Shown here: positions 1-10,547 of the stretch, in pieces
Numbering within the stretch: the stretch's first letter is position 1
How the letters are laid out: the number at the start of each line of letters is the position of its first letter
From: Nematostella vectensis
Taxonomy: Eukaryota > Cnidaria > Anthozoa > Actiniaria > Edwardsiidae
DNA length: 64,000 bases
Reading direction: 5' to 3'
NCBI RefSeq assembly: GCF_932526225.1
Contig: NC_064044.1
Coordinates: 13,096,953 to 13,160,952, forward strand
The notes under the pieces: generated by a model
What the model was told of the DNA's origin: nothing
Seen by the model: the letters and a program-made list of their open reading frames with translations, nothing else
Databases searched by the model: none
Program-made: the position numbers and the translations under genes

Positions 1-59
1 CTGCTAGCAGAGGCCTCTTTTCTCAGCGAAATACAGAGAAAATAGGCCTCTGCTAGCAG
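1..59. repeat. Perfect 16-bp inverted repeat (hairpin)
   Basis: Bases 1-16 (CTGCTAGCAGAGGCCT) are the exact reverse complement of bases 44-59, and the inner bases (CTTTTCTC / GAGAAAA) pair partly. This looks like a tiny MITE or the end of a larger foldback element cut by the window edge. No coding content is seen. Confidence 0.6.
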
Positions 60-170
60 GGAACAAATCGGTGACAACACCGTGTATACGCCTACAAGTA
101 AATTATGAGTAGAAACTGCTTAGTAACGCCCTGGAGATTTTGGCGGCCGGCGGCTAGGCCTTTCTCAATT

Positions 171-448
171 ATGCTGGTAAAACTGGCATTTCAGGGCCGT
201 AGCCTCCCCCCCCCCCCCTCCCCCAATACTTTGAAACATTATAATGAAATGAGTGGCTGTTTCCCCCCCCCCCCCCCCAATATTTTCTTAATGTTTCTGT
301 ATTGTGCCCCCCCCCAATATTTCCTTAATGTTTCTGTATTGTGCCCCCCCCCAATATTTTCTTAATGTTTCTGTATTGTGCCCCCCCCAATATTTTCTTA
401 ATGTTTCTGTATTGTGCCCCCCCCCCAATATTTGAGGCCTGATACGGC
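171..448 (+). repeat. C-rich interspersed element with 37-bp internal tandem repeats
   Basis: The segment opens with CAGGGCCGTAGCC and closes with GAGGCCTGATACGGCC, which are imperfect inverted ends. Inside, a unit of about 37 bp (poly-C, then AATATTTTCTTAATG, then TTTCTGTATTGTG) repeats four to five times. A related copy with the same ends and the same TTTCTGTA..GTGCCCCCC core lies reversed near 29310-29424, so this is a dispersed family rather than a local accident. Confidence 0.5.
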
Positions 449-1442
449 CATGTAATTAATACTAGAAATTATCCCATAAAGCCAAAAAATGCCAAAATAA
501 TATGCCTGATTTCTTTAGAAAATGATACTTGATTTCCAAAGAATGCTTCGTTTTATTTCAAACAAATCGTACAAAGTCTTACAGTATATGTTCATATCAA
601 CAACAGATGATAATTGATACTAATATTTGTTTTTGATACAACGTTCTAGCCAAAAGCCATTAAACAGTCATACCTGAAGCATCTCTTGCCGTGGATCTCT
701 TGCTATATATGATCGAACTCACGGAAGGATCAAGGCTTTCCTGAAGGAAAGGAGGGAGGGAGGGGGGGGGGGGGATTATTATGCTCTGAAACATTTCTTC
801 TAAAATTTCGGTCCGAAGACGTGGCCAGTGGGATCCGTTAATGGAACTGGTCTATTTTGCAAGTTTGTGGCCGACGCCGCTTTGCTGAGCAAGAGAGTTA
901 CCTGCTGACCACCCATACCTTTTCCCCACAAGTAACACAACAAATACTCAGAAACAGTCGTCGAGACAGACATAAAACAATCAAATTAAGTAATAAATAC
1001 TGTGAAACTTCAAGATTATTTATCCTAATTCCTGAAATACTTGAAATCTGGATTACTGTCGTGAAAAATGACAGAATATGCTAGCAATTCTTTTTAAAAA
1101 AAAATCTCGTTTTCATGTCTTCCTCTTGAAGACGGCCCATTATGTTTAGAATCCATGCAGTCTTGTGGAGAGAAGTGAAACGCTCGACACAGCGGCGACT
1201 GCCTAAGTCTATATTATGCTTTGGACGCGGGAAATTGTAGTTTTGTGGTACTTTTCAATTACAGAGCGTACCTGTGTTTTATTTCTACCGCGAGATCCTA
1301 GACTCCATAGCTAAACTTAGACCCTACGTCATGCATTGGTTGCCCCAGTAACTTCTAAAATGGCTACCAAAGCTTCCTAAGTGTATTGTTTTTGTATTGG
1401 AGAAGAAAAGCATCATTCAAATTGGAATAAAAACACGTAAAG
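449..1442. other. Upstream region of the RITA1-like gene
   Basis: No convincing coding exon. It contains a G-rich tract near 760-775 and, around 1160-1205, a GTGAAACGCTCGACACAGCGG-like stretch that resembles, in inverse orientation, the arm of a palindromic repeat at 30575-30650. The RITA1 promoter must lie near its 3' end, but I see no clear core element. Confidence 0.4.
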
Positions 1443-2000
1443 ATGTCGTTACATGCATCAATGATGTCGGGTAAATACTCAAGAGCAAGGTTTACGCCAT
1501 CCAACGTTGATGAATCCCTTTTTGGGGATCTAAAAAAGACAAGGGATCCAGATCCAGTAACAGAGTTTGACCCACCGTGGGTAGATAACGGTAAAGCGAA
1601 AACAAAATCTCCACCGAAACCGCTTCTATTCTACACTCCAAATCGACCTTCATCTTCTAGATCTTCTTCAAGAGCGAATTCTTCTTTAAGATCAACTCCA
1701 CAGCGGAAATACAAACCCGTAAAATTTACACCTAGCTACGTTGACGAAAACTTGTTTGGGGATAGAAACGCACGGCGATCGAACTCACCACCTCCAAGAG
1801 AATTCGACCCTCCCTGGGCAAAAGAGGGGGATAACGGGAGAAATAATCCAATACTGTTTGATTATAGTAGGAAGAATCTCGTCTTTGATGACAGAGAAGT
1901 ATTGACTAATCGATCGAGAGTCTCTACTCCTGGAAGTAGTCGGTTGAGGCCGGGTAGTACGACCCGGGAAAAACCGACTTCAAAGCCACCCTGGAGATAA
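1443..2000 (+). CDS. RITA1: RITA1-like protein (RBPJ-interacting and tubulin-associated)
   Basis: This is a single open exon of 185 codons. The protein carries two copies of one module: NVDESLFGD (21-29) followed by EFDPPW (41-46), then YVDENLFGD (99-107) followed by EFDPPW (120-125). It ends in KPPWR (181-185). The [Y/N]VDExLFG motif, FDPPW and a C-terminal PPW[K/R] are the hallmarks of vertebrate RITA1. That protein binds tubulin and the Notch transcription factor RBPJ/CSL and exports the latter from the nucleus. The linkers are rich in Ser, Pro and Arg and are probably disordered. The length is somewhat below the human protein (about 270 residues). The ATG at 1443 is the first in the frame, with a second at residue 7. 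The duplicated module is clearer here than in vertebrates. The family call is by motif recognition; RBPJ export in this animal is inferred. Confidence 0.8.
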   Translation: MSLHASMMSGKYSRARFTPSNVDESLFGDLKKTRDPDPVTEFDPPWVDNGKAKTKSPPKPLLFYTPNRPSSSRSSSRANSSLRSTPQRKYKPVKFTPSYVDENLFGDRNARRSNSPPPREFDPPWAKEGDNGRNNPILFDYSRKNLVFDDREVLTNRSRVSTPGSSRLRPGSTTREKPTSKPPWR

Positions 2001-2488
2001 TTCCTACAACTGCTGTGGGGTATCACAGCTCAGCATTTAGCCAACTCGCTGGAATGTCGTTTTGAGTACAAATTATTGTGGCACCAAGAACGACGGTGAA
2101 GGTGGAAGTTCAGAAGATGTGCAAAATATCCACCAACGTTACCTAAACTACAACAAAGTAAAATTGCCCTAGTTGTGTGTTTCATTTACCATTGAAAGAC
2201 GAATTATGTTTCAAAATTTCGAAGTAACCATCTATAAACAAAGTTTTATGCTTTATTTAACAAACCCAGTCAACAATTTCCCAATAGCTTCTCTAAATCA
2301 GCCGATATAAATGGATACTTTCTCAAAACAGCTCAGTGGCAGCTCACAGACACTATAGAACATGAAATGTTTTCATTGGTTATTTAAATTTTGTGAGAAA
2401 TGCTTTCTTGATAAGAAAGAAGACTTTTAATGTATTGATATAGAAAGCTTACCCAAGTTCAATCTACTTTTATAGAAAATATACGTAA

Positions 2489-2494
2489 AATAAA
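2489..2494 (+). terminator. Poly(A) signal AATAAA for RITA1
   Basis: A canonical AATAAA lies about 490 bases past the RITA1 stop in AT-rich DNA and before the next transposon. It is the nearest good signal, but cleavage evidence is absent. Confidence 0.45.
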
Positions 2495-2707
2495 TTTTCA
2501 AAAAAAAGTAAAAATATAACTTTATAAGAATCTAATTAGAACTTGTTTATGCCCTTAAAAAGGACTTGATAGTAAAATTTTTAAGAATAATCTTTATTTT
2601 GCACTGAAGCTACAAAGATAGAAGCTATGTATTGGTAGACAGAAGTGTAACCATAATTTGTTTGGAGGGGGGGGGGGCTGTGTGGTCACACAGACTATGA
2701 AAAAGTA

Positions 2708-3172
2708 GGGAAAGCTCTTCCCACCCCCAGGTTCGAGTTTGCAATAATAATCAGAATACCACCACGCTAGCAGTCACAAATTACAAGTCTCCTGTAAAAA
2801 AAAACTTAGCGTCAGTCGTTTAGAATAAAACTATTTTTGTATAGATAACAAGACAATTGTGTTAAGAGATTGATAAATTAGTGATTTGATGTCCACTCTT
2901 ATTTTCGGTGCAAATTTAAATTATGCTATCCATAATCTAGCGCATCTGCATAAATTATAACTTTGCTGTAATGAAAATGCTCGTATTTTAGAGCACACAT
3001 ATAGGTAAAGCATTATTTTACTATAAACATTTTAGGTGTACAAGTCAAGGGATGATGTTTAATTTGGTTTTGAATATGAAATTTGAATTTAGATTGTCCT
3101 GACATGTTGACTCATTGACGGCTGATTGATAACTGATTGTTCTTGAGCCTGGGGGTGGGAGGGCTTTTCCCT
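2708..3172. mobile_element. MITE-like element with 25-bp inverted ends
   Basis: The left end AGGGAAAGCTCTTCCCACCC... (2708-2732) is matched by the reverse complement of the right end, which reads CCTGGGGGTGGGAGGGC... (3148-3172), with a few mismatches. The interior of about 415 bp is AT-rich and non-coding. No certain target duplication is seen. Confidence 0.55.
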
Positions 3173-3543
3173 TTTATAGCAGAACCTCGTGTTTAATGAT
3201 CATTTATAAGAAATGACCAACTGTTCTTTTTGTTGCAGGAGGGACCTCCCCCCTAACGATGCACCTAATAGACTCCCCCCATATAATAGCATATGGCAAA
3301 TTTAAAGACAAAATTGTAATGAAAAATGTGTATACAATCTGACTTTTGTAGCAAGTTGCAGTTGTGTGTACCCTTCTCCAAGAGGTCAGGCCATAAGTAC
3401 CGAAATACCCATCAACTGATCTCTGACAAGAAAACGATAAAAATTTTCACCCCATAAAAAAAACTACTGCCCCCTAATATATTTGGTGTCTAGACTATGC
3501 TAATTTTAGAATCCTGGGCATTTCAAGTTGTGAGTGGGGCATA

Positions 3544-3717
3544 GCCTGCTTGCAGGCGGTACTCTTGTGTTTTCATCGCGGAAAACCCCCTCTGCCATCT
3601 TATATTTTAAGCTGCATGGTTCCTGGGGGCATTTTTGCACTCGCCCCCACGAACTAGGTGGCTTAAAATACAAGATGGCACCCAATCAGCAATGGAGAGT
3701 ACCGCTTGCAAGCAGGC
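3544..3717. mobile_element. Palindromic MITE with TA target duplication
   Basis: The ends GCCTGCTTGCAGGCGGTACT (left) and the reverse complement of AGTACCGCTTGCAAGCAGGC (right) pair almost perfectly. A second paired block (GCCATCTTATATTTTAAGC / GCTTAAAATACAAGATGGC) lies inside. The element is flanked by TA on both sides (3542-3543 and 3718-3719), as for Tc1/mariner- or PIF-type elements. It has no coding capacity. Confidence 0.7.
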
Positions 3718-3997
3718 TAAATGGGGCACAGATTTGAAGCAGGGGGCATATTTCAAAATCAAGACATCAGCTTTATACAAATATATGTTATTTCTTTATT
3801 TCAAGTATTAGATCCAAAGAATACTTCTATTTTTGAGTGGGTGATTTTTACTTTTTGGGTGAGGGCACCCTGTGCCAAGTACAATGGGACCATATCGTTT
3901 TGATGCCAACCAGCACAGTCAAAATAACGATGGGGGCCACAACTAGGCACAGCAGACTGGGAGGAGCATGCTAGAAGAAGGGGGGCATATTTTCTGA

Positions 3998-4003
3998 TTT
4001 ATT
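3998..4003 (-). terminator. Poly(A) signal for USPL1 (minus strand)
   Basis: TTTATT on the plus strand reads AATAAA on the minus strand, about 220 bases past the USPL1 stop at 4221. It is plausible by position only. Confidence 0.4.
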
Positions 4004-4220
4004 GGGGCACTCTTTAAAAATTGGGTGCTATCGAAACATGTATTTGAGAAAAGATGGTAAAGTTAACAATTAAAATGATCAAGGAACCAGAAATGTCAAG
4101 ATGAAGCAGAAAATATTTGGTTGTATTTTTAAAATGAAATTATTGACATTTTCTCCATGGTTTGTAACACTATTTTGGGAATATCTCAAGTACATAAAAG
4201 GACAGACAGAGGGGCTTAAA

Positions 4221-7200
4221 TCACTGAACTAAACTCAGTAAGTAATCTTCATTATCATTTGCTGGTCTAAGGCCTAGGTTTTGGCCAAGGGGAGATGGAG
4301 ACCTCTGACAAAGGATGTTATCATCTAACAAGGCCTCAAACTCGGCTACAATATCACCCGTCTTCAATTCATTGATACTCTCTAGCGCTGAGTCCAAGGG
4401 ATGTAGCCTATTCCTGTTTTCAATGGTAAGTTGTGGTCCCAAACTGGAACAAGAGCCCACTGATCCAACAGAACTTGGACTAGAATAACCACTGTCACTC
4501 TGACCATCGTCAATGATAACACCTTGAAGAGCCTTGTGCTCTGTAATGGCCTGCCATACACCTTTTGCCCCTGGAGCATCGGCCTGAGAAACATCACCCT
4601 TTGTACTAGAAAGCCTTTGCTTTTTTGGTACGTACGGTTCAAAGTGGTTTTTGCTGAGACGATGCTTCTTTGATAGCTGGGACACCATTGTAGATCTCTT
4701 CGTGACTATTTCATTAGTAACCTTCATGGTTAAGGGAGTTTTTGGTGAGTCCATTTGTTGACTAGCAACCTTCATGGTTAAGGGAATTTTTGGTGAGTCC
4801 ATTTGTTCGGTAGTAACCATTGCCTCAAGGGGAATTTTCAGTGAGTGTTTATTTTGAGTTTCTGAATCATTCTTTGGAGTTGTAGATAAGGACAGATTGG
4901 AGACTGGTTTAGTAGCACTAGAAGATAATTCATCCAAGACGGTAGAGTCTACCACTTCTGCAGCAGAGTTTGCTTTCTTGTCATGTTGTACCAATATTGG
5001 TGATGTTCTATTTATGTGTGTTTTCAATACTGTGCAAGGTTGATTGGATAATGGTAATGTTCTATTTACGTGTGGTTCCAAAACACTGTTTTTACCGAAT
5101 AGAGTTGAATTTGGCTGGGTATTGACCACCGAGCCGCACCTTGGGGGCACAAATGGTATCTTAGATGGCATTAACAATTCTTGCTGAGTATCTTTGCTGT
5201 AATCCATAGACAAAACTTGAGTATCTTTCTTTGGAAGACTATTAGTATCAGCAAGACTGTCATCATCCTCTGATACCTCCACTTCGACTTCTGACACCAC
5301 CTCCATAGAAGGCTCCACAAAAGCTTGTAAGGTATCTTTTTCTAATGGCTCACATACCAGAATATGTACTTGTGAGGGAGGTACAGTAGGGATATCATGA
5401 GACCACGTACACACAGAGGATTTCAAATCATCTAGTTCCATCCATTTGGACCCTAGAAAAATACAAGAAGTAATGTTAAACCTAAATCGAATGGGTTTTT
5501 TTTTTATAAGAGGCTTCAAATCTAAAACAACATTTGAACTATGAAGTAATTCTCTGATTTAAAGCATATGTACAAGCACTATTGAAACATGGATCGATTC
5601 CTGACTTATAAAAGATTTCACAAATACAAACAGTGGATAATTCTTATTTCTAGCACTATGAAATTGATATCTAGCTCCTTACTATATTTGCTACTGTATA
5701 AATAATGTTTTAGTTTATTTTCATGTTTTTCTGACCCTCTCATATTTTGCTTTATCCATTGCAACTAATTTGGAATTGATCTCCAAGGCCAAACACATAT
5801 TTTCCTATCTTATTGCTGTTGCGATCAAAGCCCTTGCTTAGGCTCCCTATTGTTAAGTCTTTGAACACTTACCATTGTTCTGCTTGGTCCAGCAAACAAA
5901 GTGGTCAGGGTTGTGCTTGTACTGTATGAACTGAGTCACCCTGTATCGCTGGTCGAGAATGTTAAACTCGTTGTCATGGTAACCCTCAGACCTGAGCCCC
6001 TCAACCAAGTGCAGAAAGAGAACACTGGGCGCCCTGTGGTGGACACAGAATTTGGTCTTACATCAATCAATTATTATTTCTTGAAGCTAATAAATTATCA
6101 TCTTCAGGATTAAAATATTTCATCTGAAGAAGTTTCAATCTCTATTTATAAACCTATTCCAATAAGCATTAAACCATTGAAGTGTGTATCATGTCTTCTT
6201 TGCCTACAATGAAATGCCTCTATTACTCACAACATTAGCCATAACTAAAAAAAAATAAATTATGCCATTTAGATGTGATATTTTGATACATGGCGTAGCT
6301 CATAAACTAAACAGCATATCAAACATTTAAAAGTACAGTAGAAATTGCCTAATAGACTCACAGCTAAGGTATACCCCCATACAGTACAGCCTGGAAGAAA
6401 CTCAACAGGCATGTTTTTTTTTGCATGTATTTTGAAGGTAGTTTGAGTGTAATGCATGCACCGATTTTGCGTGTAAAACGCAGAGTGCACTACACAATCT
6501 GTGCGTGTAGTTTCCTTTGTTATGCAGGAATGTTGGCTATTGTTCATTTGAATTTATAATGCACAGAGAATTATTGATGATGGCTAAAATACTTTCATAC
6601 GACAGCCACATGAAACGAGGACATTTTAGTTGAAGCATGTATGCATTAAAATAACACGGTACGTTGTCGGCCCTTACAACAGCCCTTTCAACAATCAAAA
6701 TTTATGACACCCTCTAAACACCACATTAGGTCATGCAAGTGACAAACAACTAATGTAGTGTCTTACTAGCCTGTGAGACTTATACAGTGACTAGACTAGA
6801 CGGATATTCTAGCCGGCGAGACTTTGCATGTTCATAAGTTGGTGGTAAAACTCACACATTGTCTGATTGTTGTGATCTTATAATTCGCATTTCTCTCGAA
6901 TTAGACTAACATACTTTGTTTGACTCAGTAGCTCAGAAAATTTGAGTGAAACCAATCTTTTCTTTAATGTGAAAATGCCAAGAATATTATAGTAGGACGA
7001 TTCAGTAGGGGGGGCAGTGATTGTTTGACACAACTTCTGTACTATTTCGCTGTTCAACAAGAATAAAGCTGCACGGGCACACAACTTTTACATTTATTCC
7101 TTTCGTGCATCAAAAATTTTCATAAAACGGCTAAGAACAGTCATTTTTGTACGGCTTTCGGTACTCTTCCGTTGTTTGACAAACTGGAAGGAGTCCAACA

Positions 7201-9556
7201 CCCAACATTTGCTTTTATCCCTTCAACACACTGTTAAGTACAAACTAACACCATTTGAGGAATATTAAGACTAAAGATTTTGTAGCGATTTCACGAAGTT
7301 TGTAGAGATCAGTTTTTATTGCCAATATAAAGAAAAGCTTAAGTTGTCACGCTTTTGAATAGTAGACATCTACAGTATCACATTGAACGCCAAATACCAA
7401 TCAAACGATCAAGTTTTCTTTTTGCATACAAATGCATGGCATTGAGTTGTAGCCTCAAATACTCTCAAGGATTTTATAGAAGTTAATGAGGCAAAACATG
7501 CATGTAATTGGTGCGTGTAGTCCACTTAAGGTGTGTGGAGTTTGAGTATATGAATCGAATTACACTCAAACAACACAAAAAAAACAGGCTGTACTGTACT
7601 GTATATCTAAGTTTGGTTTTATAATTTCAATAAAACTATTGTAGGTGTAATAAATGTGTGCATGGGTGGAAAAATGTAATCTAGATGTATCCTTACTTGT
7701 CATAGACTAGATTGGATTTCTGTGAACGAGAGCCACACTTGGGGCAGGTCTTGACAAAGGTGGCTTCTGGGAGGGTAAAGTCACCAGGCGTGTTTGGCAC
7801 TGTGACGACATGTTTCTTTCTCCTGTAGAAAAAAGGTACAAATATATATAAGCTCAGTCACAAAGGATATCACAGGCAACTAAATGAGTGACAGAATTGG
7901 TCTAAAGCATGCATTAAAGGCAGTGTGCATTTAAGGCCTTGAAATTGATATGGTATTGATTACCATAAGGCTTCATTCGTATGTTGCTTTCCTTTAGTGT
8001 TAAATCTAATTGTTAGCATTGAGCATACAGCATGAACTGTTCAATGTATGAATCAACTAATAAGCTTGGCATGCCAGAATTAAGTTGGGCATGGTAGTGA
8101 GTACGGCTGCACCAGTCGTGCTTTACAGCAAAGACCATGCAATCATTCATATGCTGAGCTTTTGTGGGGATGGCATTAACTAACCATTACCAAAGAAGAG
8201 TTTAAATATGCATTATCGTCAGCTGCCTCAATTTAAGGGTTATTCAAGGTTATTCACAAAGGGGTTATTCACCATGTGTAAAAAAGCAAAATTTGATAAT
8301 AAACTCAGAAAAAAAAAATAAAAAAATAGAGAACTAACCTTATAGCTTCCGAAAATCCACATTCGTTACAATGGAACTGCCAAGTGTACTCTTGCAGACA
8401 AGTTTGACTTGTAACAGAGTTCTCCCTGAGGATAAGCGGAAGTGCAAAGACCGGCGAATCATTAACACCCAGCTTGCATTTCATTTTAGGCTTCAAGTAG
8501 TCCCACAATGATTGCCGAACATCACCCAAGAGGTTGTTTGCTTTGTTTTGATCCATGTGCATAATATCCAAAGCCTTTGTGTAGGTTTCCTGTAGGGTTG
8601 CTAGTCTAGAACCGGATGAGCTTATCTTAGAAGTTAGAGTCTTTATACTCTTGTTAAAAACCAACAAACTCAAGACACAATCAAGCCAGCAGAGAGCGCT
8701 ACTGTTACACCACTGAATATATTCCTCAAAAGAACAATGTTCAGTTTCCATAGGGACATCGCTCAAAGAGTCACAGACTTCCAAAAACTTGTTCCCAGAG
8801 TAAGGGGATGGTGCCTTTGGTAATGAGCTGGTTGATTTCAATGAGCACGTACTGGCACCCTCCTTAGAGGATGCACACGGTTCTTGTCGACCAGGAATCC
8901 CAACAGCATCTAACTGGAAATCCAAAGAATTATGTGAGAAACTAACAATGTAGAAGCAAGTTTGTACTATACAACTCTTATTAGATACATACCAAAGTAA
9001 TAAAAAAGTTACTTTACTATTCAGAAAAACAGGAGCTGACTGAGTGTAAGACGACTATTTATAGCACTATTTATTGTATAAACCAATTTACCATAAAATA
9101 CCAGCACACGTCTCACATTCCTTGCACTGAGTAACACTTATTAAATAATATACTTCCTTCATGTTATATTAGGCTAAACTAGTCAAGACACTTACTTTCT
9201 GCTTTAAAGACGACTGTTTTTTCTTCTTCTTCCTCTTTATGTTCGACATTTCTGAAGCCTTTCTCTGGATTATGTAGTTCTCAAGTCTCCCTCCGAGCAG
9301 CGGGAAAACACACTACAAAGGAATGCATAAATCACGTCAAAATCACGGTAAAATAAGACTCTATAGTTACACATTGGGAAAACTTAAGAATAGCTTATAC
9401 ATTTTTGTACATACATGAAGGAAAGAAGTGAATAACTTATCTTACCTCGGGGTTTTCACAGAGTAAAACAGCTTCTCCGAAGTTGAGCTGAAATATCGAC
9501 ATGTGGCTCAAAACGCCGCTCTTTCCACAAAGTTCGCACACCATTTCGCCAGCCAT
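4221..9556 (-). CDS. USPL1: USPL1-like SUMO isopeptidase, six exons
   Basis: Exons on the minus strand: 9446-9556, 9196-9312, 8339-8913, 7697-7822, 5873-6033, 4221-5452. All introns are GT-AG and the joined frame is 773 residues. Exons 1-2 encode the N-terminal Cys motif (CELCGKSG ... LLCENPECVFPL) typical of USPL1. The C98-like peptidase core has the Cys box ALCWLDC (catalytic Cys about 151) and a zinc pair CNECG / CPKCG on either side of intron 3. It continues with APSVLFLHLVEGL, the His box NPDHFVCW (His about 354) and the Asp box KWMELDDLK (Asp about 371). His-to-Asp spacing is 17 residues, close to human (16). USPL1 cleaves SUMO, not ubiquitin, and localises to Cajal bodies in vertebrates. 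Residues after about 390 are Ser/Thr-rich and probably disordered, with an exact-looking 18-residue tandem repeat (QMDSPKxPLTMKV). All key residues are present, so it should be active. Confidence 0.92.
6382..7604. repeat. Inverted-repeat pair in USPL1 intron 4
   Basis: TACAGTACAGCCTG at 6382 is answered by CAGGCTGTACTGTA near 7590. Just inside, both arms share a T-rich run followed by GTTTGAGTGTAAT. The spacing of about 1.2 kb would suit a non-autonomous DNA transposon. The interior shows no protein I recognise. Target duplication is uncertain. Confidence 0.45.
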
Positions 9557-10547
9557 TTTGGTCCGGAGACCCTTCCTAACAATTCTTAAGTGCCGTCATA
9601 GTTTGAAAATGGGAAATTTGTCCGATAAACAAGATAAAACATAGCGTTTTCGAGTGTGTACTAGTTGAGCGTAACTTGCACATGTTGTGCAGACAGAAGT
9701 AACTTTCGGACGTTCGGAAACGTTCTGCGCATGACTAGCAGTTAGTTAATTACCGCTGAATTTATTAGCGGACACAGGCAACAGGATACCCAACATTTTT
9801 TTATACACGTAAACTGATATTTTCTTCGCAAAAGTGTTTGTTTACAGAATCTGGTCGAGAAATATTTAAATTTTCCCGTAGGTCATCTCACTACACAGAT
9901 TTCCTCAGTGACCATAATTCTGAAGTTGTATTAGCCTGAGTATCGGACTTTTTTTTTCAGCTAAAGTTGTATCAGTGTTTTTGGTCCTGTGCAGTGATTC
10001 TCTTATGGTTATATATATATATAACAATTTCTTGAATCACTGGGATGAATTTTTTTCGATGTTTCGGGAATGCTGTCTTCATCAGTTAATCCTGATAAAG
10101 GCGGTTGCCGAAATGTCGAAAAAAATTAAACCCAGTGATTCAAGAAATATATTGAAGTTGTATTAATTGCGCTTTGAATATATTTTATCAAGCACACATT
10201 TCTTTCTTCTGCAACGTAGTTAATATGTTTCGCTATTGTTTTTCGGCGGTTGCCGAAATGTCGAAAAAAATTAAACTCAGTGATTCAAGAAATATATTGA
10301 AGTTGTATTAATTGCGCTTTGAATATATTTTATCAAGCACACATTTCTTTCTTCTGCAACGTAGTTAATGTGTTTCGCTATTGTTTCTTCATATGATTGT
10401 TGTAATTTTTATAGGAAGTGCAATTATTGGAAATTACCCAGAAGACCCTTTGAAACGAGGTTTACTGTGGTCGCTAGTCACGTGACGGCTTGAGAGCACA
10501 TGTGGGGCCATGGGTACTAGCCCAGAGCGTCTTCACCAAAAACCAAA
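9557..10547. promoter_or_regulatory. Divergent promoter region between USPL1 and HNRNPM
   Basis: The two start codons are 991 bases apart, head to head. Both lie in YY1-like contexts: CAAAATGGCTGG for USPL1 and CAAAATGGCGTC for HNRNPM. YY1 sites at or just after the start site are common in TATA-less animal housekeeping promoters. No TATA box is evident. The middle is occupied by a repeated element (10027-10388), so the two promoters are probably separate. An ATG at 10510 is out of frame and opens a 77-codon frame overlapping the HNRNPM start; if transcribed, it would act as an upstream ORF. Confidence 0.55.
10027..10388. repeat. 144-bp tandem duplication with hammerhead-like core
   Basis: GGCGGTTGCCGAAATGTCG recurs at 10101 and 10245 with nearly identical flanks, giving two copies of a 144-bp unit. 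The first copy is the right arm of a perfect 18-bp inverted repeat (10027-10044 with 10131-10148). Around 10093-10114 the order CTGATAA, a GGC/GCC stem with GGTT loop, then GAAA recalls a decayed hammerhead ribozyme core. Such cores are known from Penelope-like retroelements and retrozymes. Confidence 0.5.

Noticed and set aside
105..365. 86-codon Pro-rich frame at the window start
   Set aside because: It translates poly-C tandem repeats within an interspersed element.
5901..6113. Plus-strand 70-codon frame
   Set aside because: It is the antisense of USPL1 exon 5 (His box) and its flanking intron.
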